From Atopsyche davidsoni (Eukaryota > Arthropoda > Insecta > Trichoptera > Hydrobiosidae): a stretch of DNA of 64,000 nucleotides. Numbering within the stretch: position 1 is the stretch's first letter; every line of letters starts with the position of its first letter. The DNA lies in NCBI GenBank assembly GCA_022113835.1, contig JAILWY010000024.1, positions 7,010,501 through 7,074,500 of the forward strand, given 5' to 3'. A model generated the notes under the pieces. The model ran no database searches, was not told the DNA's origin, and saw nothing but the letters and a program-made list of their open reading frames with translations. Shown here in pieces: positions 1 through 12,700 of this stretch. Position numbers and translations under genes: made by a program.

Positions 1-1
1 C

Positions 2-2612
2 AATGAAAAACTAGACAGTTTTATGATAAAACTTAATGACATGTTGCTAGAAGCAGCCAAAGTCAACTTAATGTCAGTTAACATCGATATATATTGCTCC
101 TGGAGTGAAAATGTGATTGAAGAAAGTTCAGGTAGAACCCTGCAAAGGGCTGTCGGTGAACTTGCACATCAACTCGAAATAATTTTAAAAAGCGACCTCC
201 GGTTTGAAAATGAAATCATAACAATGCTTCCAACAATATCGTGTAAACCTGTCGATCTATCAGATTTGATTGGCACCGCGGACAAGGAAACAATCTTGAA
301 AAATGCATCAGAGACGAGCGACAATCAAAAGCAATGGCTTAAATCGTTAATAAATAGTGACTCTTTTTTTTCTGATGAGGATTTTATAGAATGTGCAATG
401 GCACATATTTCTATGTTTTCTTCTGAAGAACGTACATTTTTATTTGAAAGAGCTCTTGATACCTTGTGTGGAGCTATAAAAAATGAATATTCATTGAAGT
501 TAAAACATCTGGCCAGAGCGGCTTTAGCTTCACTCGACTTGAATATGCAAGTTTCTCAAATCATAGATGCCTTTTCCACGAAAGAACTCGATAATCATTT
601 GGAATTACCTGATCATGATTCTAACATCACTGAGTTTTTGAATAAACTAATTGATATTTCCGATTCGCAACTATCAGAACTTTATATATTATTTGTTACG
701 AACCCTGTTACGTTCATCAAAAGAATCTATGAAGAGTCTATAAAAAATGTGCAACAAACAATGGTAATGCTTTCTGCTTTAGAAAAATTGAAGGTTTTCT
801 ATGGCATTCAATACAAATGTAATTTTGATACGAGCAAATATCAAAATACTACATTATCAAATATTCCCATGCTATTGCTCCATGCACTAAATGAAATCAA
901 TATGGATCTTCTAAAATCAGAGTTTGAAATACGAAGCTTCGTACATTTTATAAAAGGCATAACGGAACGAGATATAATAGATTATGATATAGTACTTTTA
1001 AAATATTTAATGCCAGCTTTGCACGGAAGCTTGACATCCAAGAACTTCAAAATTCTCTTGGTGTTTATTCAGACTCTTCAAGAAACAATTTGTTTGAAGA
1101 GATCCTCCAAGTACATATCTCCTCTATTAGTCATGCTCGCTCAAGTTATGGAAGCGTCAAGATGGGCCTTTGATGATTATTCTCCATGCCGAGTAGAAGT
1201 TGTCGAAACTGCAATTAAATTTCAATCAGAGATTCTCAATGAATTTCTTGTGACTAAAACACCGGCCGGTATGTATTATTTTTATTTATACTCAATAACT
1301 CATCTGAATTTTAATTTTTGTGGAGAAATGAGATCTCCAGCTTCTATACATAGCTAGGATATATAAATATAAAATTTAAATAGATGAGTCAATAAATTTA
1401 TTAGAATATTATTATTAATTATAAATTTCCTGTGAATATTGTAATTTTAAGTTAGTTAGATGGTTAGACTTGGATCTGTTCAATATCACAATGTTTATTA
1501 AATTTTGAGAAATTTATCATTTCTTTAGCATTTATATGGTGTACTTTTAAAAATGTATTGTATATGACCATTTATTAAAAAAAATTAAAATAACTAATTT
1601 ACAGATAATGAATTCGTATGGCTTTCTACGAAACTCAGTTTTCTAACTCCAATAAATGCGTATTACTTCCAAAAACTTTGGCCTCTTAAACCTCCCATAC
1701 TGTTACTGGACCCAAACTTGGACGAGAAAGATACACAAGTGTGTCTAAGCTTTGTGAGTATTATTTTTTTGATGCTTTTAGTATGCTATTACTTTTTCTT
1801 TTATACCTCGTTCCATAAAATATTCTATCTTATATTTATTAAACTGTTTTAGATTATTTTTCTCTAATTTTGACTTATTCTACTTCTTTACTTTCTTTCC
1901 ACAGTTCACATATAAAACTGTAACAGACAAATATGCTAACTTCTTTTCTTTGTTCCAGCTGCTATCGCGTACCACCGTTGATGAATGGAAGTTGATATTC
2001 TCTTCGATACAGGAAACAGCAAAAGATGCTCAATCGTCTTACGAGACCTTATGCTCCATTATAAATCTCTTCTCGTCTTCAGATGAAATTAAATCGGAAA
2101 ATGCGTTAGCGTGCTTAGAAAACTGCTGTAGGAATACCGCTCAAGTACTGGAGGCAAGTAGTAAAACTTGTCACTAGTTTAGCCAAGATACAATGTTGGC
2201 GAAACTAGTCACGTAAAAATGTTGAAAAACATGAGAATTTTTTTTTAAAAATAAATAATTAAAAATATGTATCATTTTCATAATGTCATTCTTACTTGTA
2301 CACTATAAGTTTTAATAAGGCCAAGATATAATAAATAAATTTAATTTTATAACATTCAACTTGTTGCAGGAAATAATCCCAGCTACTGAATCACTCGACG
2401 CCATCTCCAGTGTTTTAAAAACCACGGTTAATTTATTGAATAACCTACCAGAGCAGCTGAGATACGGATGCTTCTTGAGTCTCATGAGCCCGCTTTATGC
2501 AATCCTGCAGACCGTTCCCGCCTCTAAAATTCAGCAAGTCATCACGCTGATAGAGGAGCTGAAGTGCGAAGAATCCAAGAAGTACCTCAATGATATGATT
2601 TTATCCCGTTGA
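2..2612 (+). CDS. Unrecognised helical protein, 3' exons (5'-partial)
   Basis: The frame is open from base 2, so the start lies left of the window. Exons are 2-1268, 1605-1753, 1959-2153 and 2370-2612, ending in TGA. The joins keep frame (phases 1, 0, 0) and give 617 visible residues. The third intron (2154-2369) starts with GC rather than GT; the GCAAGT donor is the only join that keeps frame. The protein is Leu/Ile/Ser-rich with amphipathic helical stretches, no signal peptide, no clear membrane segment and no catalytic motif I recognise, so a HEAT-like or other alpha-helical scaffold is the best description. The last exon ends in a charged Lys/Glu helix. AATAAA lies at 2618-2623, close after the stop. 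The lipocalin gene converges on it from the right. I do not assign a function. Confidence 0.8.
2154..2369 (+). other. GC-AG intron with short hairpin
   Basis: Intron 3 of the first gene has a GCAAGT donor after GAG and a TTGCAG acceptor, phase 0. Inside it, 2174-2211 forms a small inverted repeat (ACTAGTTT...AAACTAGT) related to the 22-bp inverted repeat at 11988-12069. Confidence 0.7.
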
Positions 2613-3359
2613 GGATGAATAAATGTGATGACATTATTTTAAGATTTCATTGTTTTATTTCTAACCAAACCCAACGATTATAATTAGAGCCTCAGATCAA
2701 ATTTAATGTCCAATGGTGAGTTCTTCGAAGATTAAATTCGGGCAAAAAAATCAATATCAAAATGAGGTCGTACATTTTAAGGTGTTTTGATTTAGAAATT
2801 TATATTTTACTATAATGTTATTTCATAAGACGGTACAGTAAACAGTTTTTTAAGGTAAAAACTAAAATCTAGAGAGCATCAATTTGACCCCTGAATAAAT
2901 TAAGAACAATTACAAGTGATGTCCTTTTTAATGAAGACATGACCATAAGCTCGTATTTAAGATCCCATAAATATCATGAACAATGTTGTCTACTAGTGTC
3001 CGATGAATCATTAATTGAGGCAATTTTTGTAAACTAGCAAGGTAGGTATACAGAAAACTGACTACAGGTTATGTTAAATTAAATATTAATTAGTATATAT
3101 AATTTATATTATTGATTTTCTTTTCAATACACGGGTTAGATTTGAACACGTGTTTCGAGAAAATTTACTCAGGATTTTTTTTGTTTCATGAGTGAATGTG
3201 CATCAAATAAACGTGTGTAGATTAAGAATGCGAATTTGATAAATATTTGACGATAATCATGAATCGGCACTAAAACTAAAAGGTTGCTTTATTTTTAGGG
3301 GTGGGTGTGTTTTAAAACTCGTAACTTTTAATCATATTATTTATAAGAAAATTATATTT

Positions 3360-4090
3360 AAAGCAAGGTAGACAAGACTTCCCCGCTCTCACCATTCTGT
3401 TGCTTGTGCATGGCTGCAATTCTGTACCCTGAGCGTGTGTAATCGGTAATGAAGTAGTGGACTTGGAATGATTGTGGAGGGATGTGCTCTGGAAGTACCT
3501 TGACGAGGTGCGGCATATACATTTTAGTAATAAAAAATAACACATAAATTATTTTAATTAGCTTAATTTTTGAAATTGATATGAACGACTCTTTGGCCTT
3601 TTTTTCAGTTAACTAACATTCATTATAATTAACTGAAAAACGATAAAATAAATAGTATTTAATTCAGTGTTTACACACCCTCGCAAAGCAGGTAAGTTTC
3701 AACACTCTCAGCAAGTATAGCAAGAAATTTATTAAAATAAATGCAGGCTTTTATCTTTTGGAAATGGTTCAACTTGGAAGTGAGAGCTCCTCCGTTAGGG
3801 AGAGTCCCGTGCAATCAAACATTACAAAATATAATGAAACAGACTACGCTAGAGCTTTGTAAGGATTATATAATAATGCTCTTACACTATTTTCACTAGC
3901 ACAGCATGAATATGTGCTCAGTGAAATGGTCGCCAACCTCCTCTGAGGAAGAAGACAAGCCTATTTGGGAATTGAGACTATGTACAGATAATTTATACAA
4001 TACACGTTGCTCTGAAAATTCATAGATACAATATTAGCCAAATTTTCATCTGAAAATGAAAATAATATATATGCATGAATAAACTTGGAT
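3360..4090 (+). repeat. Host repeat family, copy 1
   Basis: This matches 7865-8544 plus 9309-9333. The shared blocks include the section around CATTCTGTTGCTTGTGCATG and the section from CTATTTTCACT to ATATATATGCATGAATAAAC. Copy 1 has extra sequence at about 3510-3800 but lacks the two transposon insertions seen in copy 2, so it supplies an empty site for the Helitron (A|T between 4062 and 4063). The family is not identified. Confidence 0.7.
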
Positions 4091-4551
4091 TTGAGTCGAA
4101 CGTGAAAATATCCCAAGGTATTAATTTTTTTTATCGGAAGAAAGAAAAGTATTAATTTTAAAGATGGTCGTATCAATCGCACGTCGTAATTACAGTGTAC
4201 GTCTGGGAATGCTAAGAAATTGTAATGTGTCCACAATTGACACAAAAACCGTAAAAGTGGCGACGACCCCTGACCCTCCGGTGGCTGCTGCGCCGCGTGA
4301 CCACCTCGGACTCCCACAACTCCTCGGAGGCGGCTAAGTGAGACGACAGGAGGGAACCTAATTCGCCAATTAACCCGGACGACCGCCATTGCTGCGGAGG
4401 TGTAAATGGGCGACCAAGTTTCACGTAGAAACCGTGAATTATCAGCCTCATTATTATCGGCCCGACGAAGACGCGATTTTATCGAATGATTTAAAACATT
4501 TAAATAGTTATTTATTTTTATATAAAAAAACGTTTTTTTTTTTAACACTTT

Positions 4552-4911
4552 TTTACTAACACTAAAACCACCTAAGCCACATGCTGTAAAAAATAAAATT
4601 GGTACTTGTATAAAGCTGACATAAACTGGAAATTTCTTAGAAGCATCATATTTTGTTTTTTTGTAAAAATTCTAAATTTGAAATTCTCGCTGTGAACAAC
4701 AGAATCATATAGTTCGTACATAAAGCATATTTGATAGTTTTATTTAATTAGTTTATGAATGAAAATATTATCCTATCGTCTTGAAATTCGGCACATAGCT
4801 GCGGAAAAACTTACTGAACTTACGTGCAAAAAATCAGCGTTGTATCTCTTAAGATATTCTATAGAGAACCATTTGTACTAACACTAAAACCACCTAAGCC
4901 ACATGCTGTAA
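4552..4911. repeat. 36-bp direct repeat bracketing about 290 bp
   Basis: The segment containing ACCACCTAAGCCACATGCTG occurs at about 4553-4589 and again at about 4877-4911, nearly identical over some 36 bases. The enclosed block has no inverted termini that I can see. It may be a local tandem duplication or the remains of an element. Confidence 0.65.
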
Positions 4912-6781
4912 CCCGCACACCTGCGCGCACCACCAGAACATAATCATACAACGCATTAAGTAAGCATTGCATTAAATTAATAATAATCGTTCAATTAAAC
5001 TTTTACCTTAATATTTCAACACTCAGTTACAGTTTTGTGTGAACATTTATTTCTTAAATATTTCTTCAATGAACGATCGTTCATTTTTCGTAATTTTTCA
5101 CACAATAATTTTTCGTACAGTAATAATAAAAACAGCGACTTCTGTTAACTCTTTAACCTCACTGTTACTTGATAAACCAAAATCTCGTATATTCTTAAAT
5201 GTAAATGAAAATTTTCAGAATCGTGTGTGCATTTTTGTTACAATAGGAAAAAAAACCGTGACCCGAGAAGATGCGATAAAAGCGAGACATTATTTACCTA
5301 TTCGTACTATTAGCTATTAGTGACAATAATTATATTGTTGTCACGTGTCTGGAGCCCTAAGCAAGGCACGTGCTGTCTTAATCACTCCATATCGTATTGT
5401 TGCATGCATAATTCATTGCTTCACTTTACATGCGATGAATAACCGTTGATTATCAATCAGTATGCTACGGCCAGCCACTCTTCCCATGGTGTTTTATTAT
5501 TGTTTTTGTTCAAATGTTTTAAATATTAGTAAGTAAAATTAACTTCTGCAGTCGGCAACAAAAAAGCGGTTAGAGAGCACGTGTTTGAGTTATTTATCCG
5601 AGCCTTCGTTTCTGGAAGCCAGGAACAAGGAAATCGATGAAAATCGACTACAGTACAAATTTAGATCTTAAAACACTTAGTTTAAAGGCTGGCAGTTTTT
5701 ATTTACAAACCATGGAGCTCTAGGCTCTTAACTATTTGTTTCCAGGCTTTCGGAGAAGCAAAGCATTTTGATAAAAAAATAAGCCTTTGATGTAGGGGTT
5801 CTGTGTACAATGGGATGATACAAATTCCGGAGGCGTTTCATACATACACTTATAAAACAGTGTGGAAAGCACTTGATGTTGTACGTTTGTGTTTTGAAAT
5901 GATAAAATGTTAAATTTTGCTTTTACAGCTTCAATAAAAGTCAAGTTTATATTCGAGTATCATATTTATTGTGTCTCTTACATTTAGGTAATGTTCATCT
6001 GCATACTTTAATTTGTACAAGAAAATATAAAATAAATAACCGAGACATGTCCATCATTGCTGCGGACACGAGAGCTGGAGCTCCTCTCACAGTCGGACGG
6101 CTGACATAATCTTCAATTGTGGGAATGATCTAAATGGTCTCTAAACCGCGTTTTCCCCAGACTAACTTACAAACAGGCAGTACAATAAACACAGCGTTCA
6201 TCAACTCTCATCTAGAACGATAAAACAATCAACCAGTGACGTTACCAGCCTCATAAAATCAAATGCAGCTCACGGAAAAGGATATACATAATTGAATGCA
6301 CCTAATAATAAATTTATTATAATATATACACGTGGCTTACGTTATACTGTAGATACAACCGGTGACAATAACAATCGACCCATCGGGGTGTTACTTGTAC
6401 CTTGCTTGTTACTTGCACCAGTAGAAGTATCTCTTGACGAAAATATTTGTTTAAAAAATTTATTCGTAAATAATATTTTGACCAGTAAGTAATTAATAAT
6501 AAATTAAAAATATATATAAGGCGTACTTCATATCTATCTTCATTGCGCTTTGGTCATTATATAAAATTTATATAATATATAAATATATTTTTGATTTTGA
6601 ATAAAGTCAATAAAAAACAGAAGAAATGAACAAAAGTAACGAGACTTGCATAAATTTACTCGCGATCGCCTGAAAGAGTATAAATATAATTCTAGATGAG
6701 TAATTGCTGCAATATTTTAAAAATTAAAATGGATATCCACAAACACCGCTGATTAAATAATATATACTTTTGAATGGTCTA

Positions 6782-9700
6782 TCAGACCATACCTGATCCG
6801 AAATACGCGATCAGAGAAACGAGAGAAAACGCCGCCATCGATGCGAAGGAAAATTCCACCGGCGCGGCAGAGTTTCTGCAGACCTTCCTCACGGAGGCCG
6901 TGGAGAGGTCCCTCCTGTTGAGGAGATTGTGGATGCTGGTGACGACCTGCTTGCTGAGCTGGTGCGGCTCCCTCGACAGGATGACGGTGAAGAGCTGGGA
7001 CTCCGGCAGCCTCTGGCACAGCGTCAGGACGAGATGGTCGGACACTGCTTTCATCACCTGAACAGTCCCCGCGAATTGGTCGTACTGGGAGCTGAGCAGG
7101 GATCCTGGCAAAAAAATAATCATGAGAGCTAAAAAAATCTGGCGACTATATTAAACATATTTCACTCAGTTCAAACAACTTTACTTTGTAGGCTTTAAAA
7201 ATCCCACGTCATACGTGAGTAACTTTGAAAGCTGTCTTCACCTAATATATCAGTGTTTTTCAACCTTTTTGAGAGTTAAAAAAATCTGGCGACCCCTAGG
7301 GGGAGTCTAGGACCTACAAAAAGTATTTTTCTCTATTTGTGGGGGTTGCGACCCACAGGTTCAAAATCACTGTAATATAGGTAGCACCTTTATTTGAGTA
7401 AATACCATAATATTTATTTTTGTAAGACTGAATAAATTACCTAATTAAATTTTACATTAATATAAAATAACAATTAAATCAGAAAACCACAGCAGTTATG
7501 TTGTTTATTTTTATGTATATGAGCGGAGGCAATAGAAGAAGAAGAAGAGAGAACTTATTTAGATACAAAGCATATCATATCGACTTTTTGTCATATGCGT
7601 AGTCTAAATGGGAAAAAAGGTGTGGTAATACATACTATGCTTATACAGTGTGTTTCATTGCGAGAAGCAAAATATATTTTAAAATCAAAACTTGCTTCGC
7701 TATCGACTTGTTGGCCACCCCTGCTTTAAAGAAATGAAAAATCTAAAAAAATAAATATAGAATACTTGGATTTCGGTCACTAAACTACGACGATATTTTT
7801 TATTTATATTACAATATTTTCAAAATAAACCTTTATTTTTTATTGCCCCTAAAATCAGTGTCTTAAAGTTTCTCCTCATTCTGTTGCTTGTGCATGACTG
7901 CCATTATGTAGCCTGAGTAAAGAATCGGTAATGGAGTAGTTTACTTGGAATGATTGCGGAGGGATGTGCTGTGGAAGTATCTTGGCAGAAGGAGTATCAG
8001 ATCTAAACGCCAGAGCCTTCTAATGATTATATAATATTGCTATTGGGCAGCAGCAAGTAGAAGGACCCGCGGACCCACTACGCCAGTGGTCCCCAACCCT
8101 ATGTCCGCGTGCACCATGGCGCCCGCCGACCGTTTTACGTGTGCCCGCCGCTGTGCGACCACGACAAATTAAACAGAAAAATAAAGCGAAAATAATCATA
8201 TTTTTATATTAATAATATTTTTTTGTGCATAAAATGTATTATTGACTATGTGCAACTATAAATATACCTTGAAAAAATAAATGGTGCCCGCCGCCCGACG
8301 GGCATTCTAGAATGTGCTCTAGGGTACAAAAAGGTTGGGGACCCCTACACTACGCTATTTTCACTGGCACAGCATGAGTATGTACTCAGTGAAATGTTCG
8401 CCAACCTCCTCTGAGGAGAGGCACCCAATGAAGAAGACTAGTCTGTTTGGGAATTGAGACTATGTACAGATAATTTATACAATACACGTTGCTCTGAAAA
8501 TTAATATATACAATATTAGTCGAGTTTTCATCTGATAACGAAAATCTATATATGTAAAACACAAACACATGACAGGCGGTTGGTAGGCCGCTATAGACTC
8601 GAGAACCACCCAACCGATGTGCTCCTAACCGGTTTCATTTGAAAGCCAAAAATACTGAGATTGTTTGAGGCCATTAAAATTTAACAATTGATAATCAAAT
8701 TCGGTTTCCCATACAAATTACATTTCCCATACAAAAGTTTCAACATTTTGACATTTCAAAAAAGGAACTAACATTTTCGCGTATATGCAGGCTGCCAACA
8801 AAAAAAAACTGAGATTGATGTTTGTAAATGCAGGCTGACAAGTTGTCGTTGCATAATGCAGGCTGCCACAAAAAAAAAACGAACAGAACTGTCATTAATC
8901 TATCTATCTGTATATATAAAACACAAACTCAAAAATCAGCGCATATGAGGCTGCGCTAAGCTTTAGCAAACCGGTTTCATTTGAAAGCAAATAATACTAA
9001 GATGGTTATAGACCATTCAAACAATGCATTAAACACATTCAGTCTATTAATTAGGTCGATTTCGACATTTTCCATACAAAAATTTTCAACATCTTGTAAA
9101 GTCGACATCGTTCCTCGCAAAAAATTTGAATAAAGAACATTGTGAAGATCGCGCATAAAACAAAATCACTATCTGTCATTCACAACGAGTTTTATCATAA
9201 TGAGTTTGTATGTTTATACATGGGAAAAATATTCGTATTACAAGTTACAATAAAAAATGTATTTTATATTTTTATTTAGCGTAGTAGCACGCGCCGGGTA
9301 TCCGCTAGTAATATATATGCATGAATAAACTTGTAGAAATAGAAGGACCCACGGACCCACTACGCTATTTTCACTGGCACAGCATGAGTGTATGTAGAGA
9401 AAAGAGCTTCTCGCTTCTCCGAGGCAGATCCGACAGGGGTGGCGACGGGGTCGGAGAGTCCTCCGAGGAGGTATAAAGGGTGCAGTGGAATGCTGGACTG
9501 GTGCAGGGGGAGAATCAAATCGTCCACTAGCCTCTCGCACCGTTCTGCGGGCCGGAGGATATCCAGAAGCCCCTCCTGGTGTTGTTGAACTTCAGCATGT
9601 ACTCGATGTTGTTGCCGCTCTCGTCCCAGTACAGGCGCAGCTGGCGGTAGTCCCTCTCGCGGTTGTGGTGGCCGGGAACTCCATAACTGCCGTAATTCCA

Positions 9701-12700
9701 GTTGTAGCCATAGTCCCCGGGCCGCAGGTGCGAGTCCGGCGTGGTCGTCTGCGGAAATTACCACATCAGAAACCCTGAAGACTTCCATACCTGCGAGATC
9801 CTCCAATCGCGCATCACCTTACCCATAAGCTCGCCTTGCAAAGTAACCCCCCCCTCCCCACCCCATACTGAATAAATATGTTCAGCAAATTTATTTTATT
9901 GTGACTTTATTTTTATACATCGAAAACTGTTTTTTTTACAGAATATAAAAAACACTATATATTATATTTACATATTTTTTTTTATTTAATTAACGTTCAT
10001 TTTCAAGCTCAAATAAAGTCTTGAAAATGTTGAAAAAAATGATAAAATGACGACTTTTCAAAAACAAAGTTTGTTAAAGTTTTTTTTTTTTTTTAATTTT
10101 AAACTAATCCTATACCATAGGTTTATATGTAATCTTTCAATTTCAATTAAAAAAACGACTACTTAATGCTTAGGGCTCTAGATCCGTCGCTCATAATGAT
10201 CTCCGAATTCCTAAACTTCAATCAGGAAAACACATATTTTTTAAATTAAAAGTAAATTTACATGAAATAAAAAAAAAATATCTGTAGAAAAAAGAATGTA
10301 TCTAACGTTTGGCATTTAATTTTTTTCTATTAGGGCAGTAAATTTTTATCAAAAAACCAAAAAAAAGACCCATCAAAGGTCTCAGAACTCGCTGAAGATT
10401 CACTCATTGTCACATCTCAAAGGCATGCAATTCAAGATAACAAAATGTACTGCATGTCTTATACAACAAATACCATACGTATTTTTATTATTATTTAGGC
10501 CTATGCTTCTTTTGTAAATTTAGTTTCTTATTAGATGAAATAATGCATTGTTATTTTTAATATGCGTTTCTTGAAATGTCTACGAATATGAGAAGTTGGT
10601 TGTTGAAATTTTATTAATAATAAAAAAAACAAGATGAACCCCATTTTATAGCCTTTGAGTTTTACTAATAATAATGCTAAATATTAAATGTTATTATTGT
10701 TACAGTTAAGCTCTACTTTCCATCACTTATATTTAATTTCCTACTTTAGGAGAATAACATTCTTAGTAAATGCTTACAGACTCAACTCATCAGCATCCGG
10801 CCATCTCGTAAATTGTTCGTATAAAGCTGTAAGATTTAGTACAATTATTCTCAAAGGCATGTAATTTAAGATTGCAGAAAGTACTGCATGCCGTGCCTCT
10901 GCCGTAGAACCTATTTTTTTTTACTAACATGTATTATTACAAAGACCTAAGAGTATAAGTACGAATAATATAGTACACGAGGAAACTGGGCCTTATACTA
11001 TAAATCATATAAATTACTTATTAAATATCACAATTATTAAATTCTTTATCATTTAGCGTATTTTTTTATTTAAAGTTAGTACACAAACGATTATCATGGC
11101 CCAGTGGATTTTATCCAATTGAACCACCGTGTCTCTATTACTTAGTTACTTTCTCACGTGCCTCTCCTCGCATGAGGTTGGTGACCATCTCACTGAACAT
11201 ATCTCTATCCAAGGCCAGTTTGGAGATTCACCAGATGTTATGTCGTTTCAGTTATTCTTTAGTCGAGGTACAGCTACAATACGAAAAATCAAGTCTTTAT
11301 AGGAGAATCTTTAAAATCCCATGAGTTGAACGCGTTACAAATCAGAGAGTCTTGCACAGAATGCGCAAAGAAAGAGAACTTCTGACAATGGGAAAAGAGA
11401 ATGAATGAATGTAGCATCCTACAGCTGATTTTGCAAGGTAAAATCGAAATAAAAAGGGGCATTGGAAGGAGGAAACTTACGTGGATGCGGAATTTATGTA
11501 AGTAGCTTGAAGCCGCAAGTACAGTCGAATCAGCGAGACTGGTCCAGGATAGGAATTTATTCGATGAAATGATCACTATGATGTAATAGGAGAGGTACTA
11601 GAAGAAGATCACATTTTTTGACTGACCCTTCTTCTTCCTCTCACTATTTCGTTGAACACTTAAATTCACTTGAATTTCACATCCATGAAACCTTCATCCT
11701 TCCACTGCTCCTTTTACCTTCGATTTTTCCTTGGACAATCAGCTACAGGTGATATTTTTATATCGCAAATAAATTATAAAAATACTGGGAGATTAGTTTT
11801 GTTACAAATTTTTCGCCATCGAATAATCATTTTTGGGAATTAAACTTAAAAATAACTCAAGTATATGAAATAATATAAAATAATATTCTTCTCAGGTGTT
11901 CATGGGTTTTTATTTTATTAATTCAATGGCCATACGTATGATGAGATATTTTATAGACAGATATTAGTTCCAGCTATTTTTTTTATGAGTTTCGCCAACA
12001 TGCTAGATTAGCATCTTCAGGCAAAGTGAGAGATTTCGTAATCCGTCAATCTAGCATGTTGGCGAAACTAGTAGCGTCAAAAAATAATAAATTGGAACAA
12101 TACTAAAGACACATTTTTTTAATAAAAATATAATAAAATTTACTAAAGTGCTTTCAATCAAAAATGTTCATATGTTAATCATTTTCCAGTGACGTAGATT
12201 GTTCTATTGAAAAAATTTTTTTAAAATTATTTTTATACTATTTTTCAGAATTTACAATATTTCGTATCCTATGCTAATCAAAAAATATATATTAACTTTA
12301 AGCGTGTGTGTTATAAATGTGCAGCCGTTGTTAAATAGATAGTCGTTGCGCTTTTGAATGCCAACGTTTCGATCCATCAGACCAAATCCCTGAAGATGGT
12401 TTCAGTACCAGGACCGAAACGTCGCAAGACAAATACCTCTACACCCAAGAAATATCAAAATCATCAGTATGTGTTATATTGAGAATATAATAATTGCATC
12501 ATATTTATATATATACATATGTGAGTGCAAGTTTTTTTAATTAATTTATAGTAAATTATTGTAAAATATGGCGGAATTCAGATCAAGATTTTGTGAAAAT
12601 ATTTATGTGCTGAATTTCCACAAGCACGTGCATTAAATTCTATTCAATTAATCCCATTTATTATATTTCTAAGACTCCACGTGCATTTATGACAAAGCCA

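Larger units (their letters stand above)
2613..6781. other. Intergenic region between convergent genes, repeats only
   Basis: No convincing coding sequence. It holds one copy of a host repeat (about 3360-4090), a 12-bp hairpin at 3601-3640 (arms TTTTTCAGTTAA), and a 36-bp direct repeat bracketing about 290 bp near 4552-4911. Open frames here lack exon structure and recognisable domains. The stretch 4912-6781 shows AT-rich sequence and nothing I can name. Confidence 0.6.
7865..9400 (+). repeat. Host repeat family, copy 2, with two nested insertions
   Basis: Same family as 3360-4090. It is interrupted by a hAT MITE (8084-8347) and a Helitron (8545-9308), after which it resumes with ATATATATGCATGAATAAAC. 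A further partial copy follows (about 9340-9385) and repeats the ACCCACTACGCTATTTTCAC junction without the MITE. Confidence 0.75.
7105..9540 (-). other. Lipocalin intron 2, repeat-filled
   Basis: The donor is GTGCGA after exon 2 and the acceptor is TGCCAG before 7104. The intron contains a hAT-type MITE (7251-7372), a hAT-end fragment (about 7575-7724), and host repeat copy 2 with a nested hAT MITE and Helitron. No extra exon is needed to keep the lipocalin frame. Confidence 0.75.

Noticed and set aside
3961..4548. 195-codon minus-strand frame.
   Set aside because: It overlaps the host repeat, lacks recognisable domains, and half its length is low-complexity repeat sequence.
5039..5320. 93-codon plus-strand frame.
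   Set aside because: Isolated in intergenic DNA, with no domain, splice context or composition change to support it.
9360..9806. Minus- and plus-strand frames of 97-148 codons over the GC-rich lipocalin exon 2.
   Set aside because: They are shadow frames in GC-rich coding DNA; the lipocalin frame is the one that keeps family motifs and junction phases.
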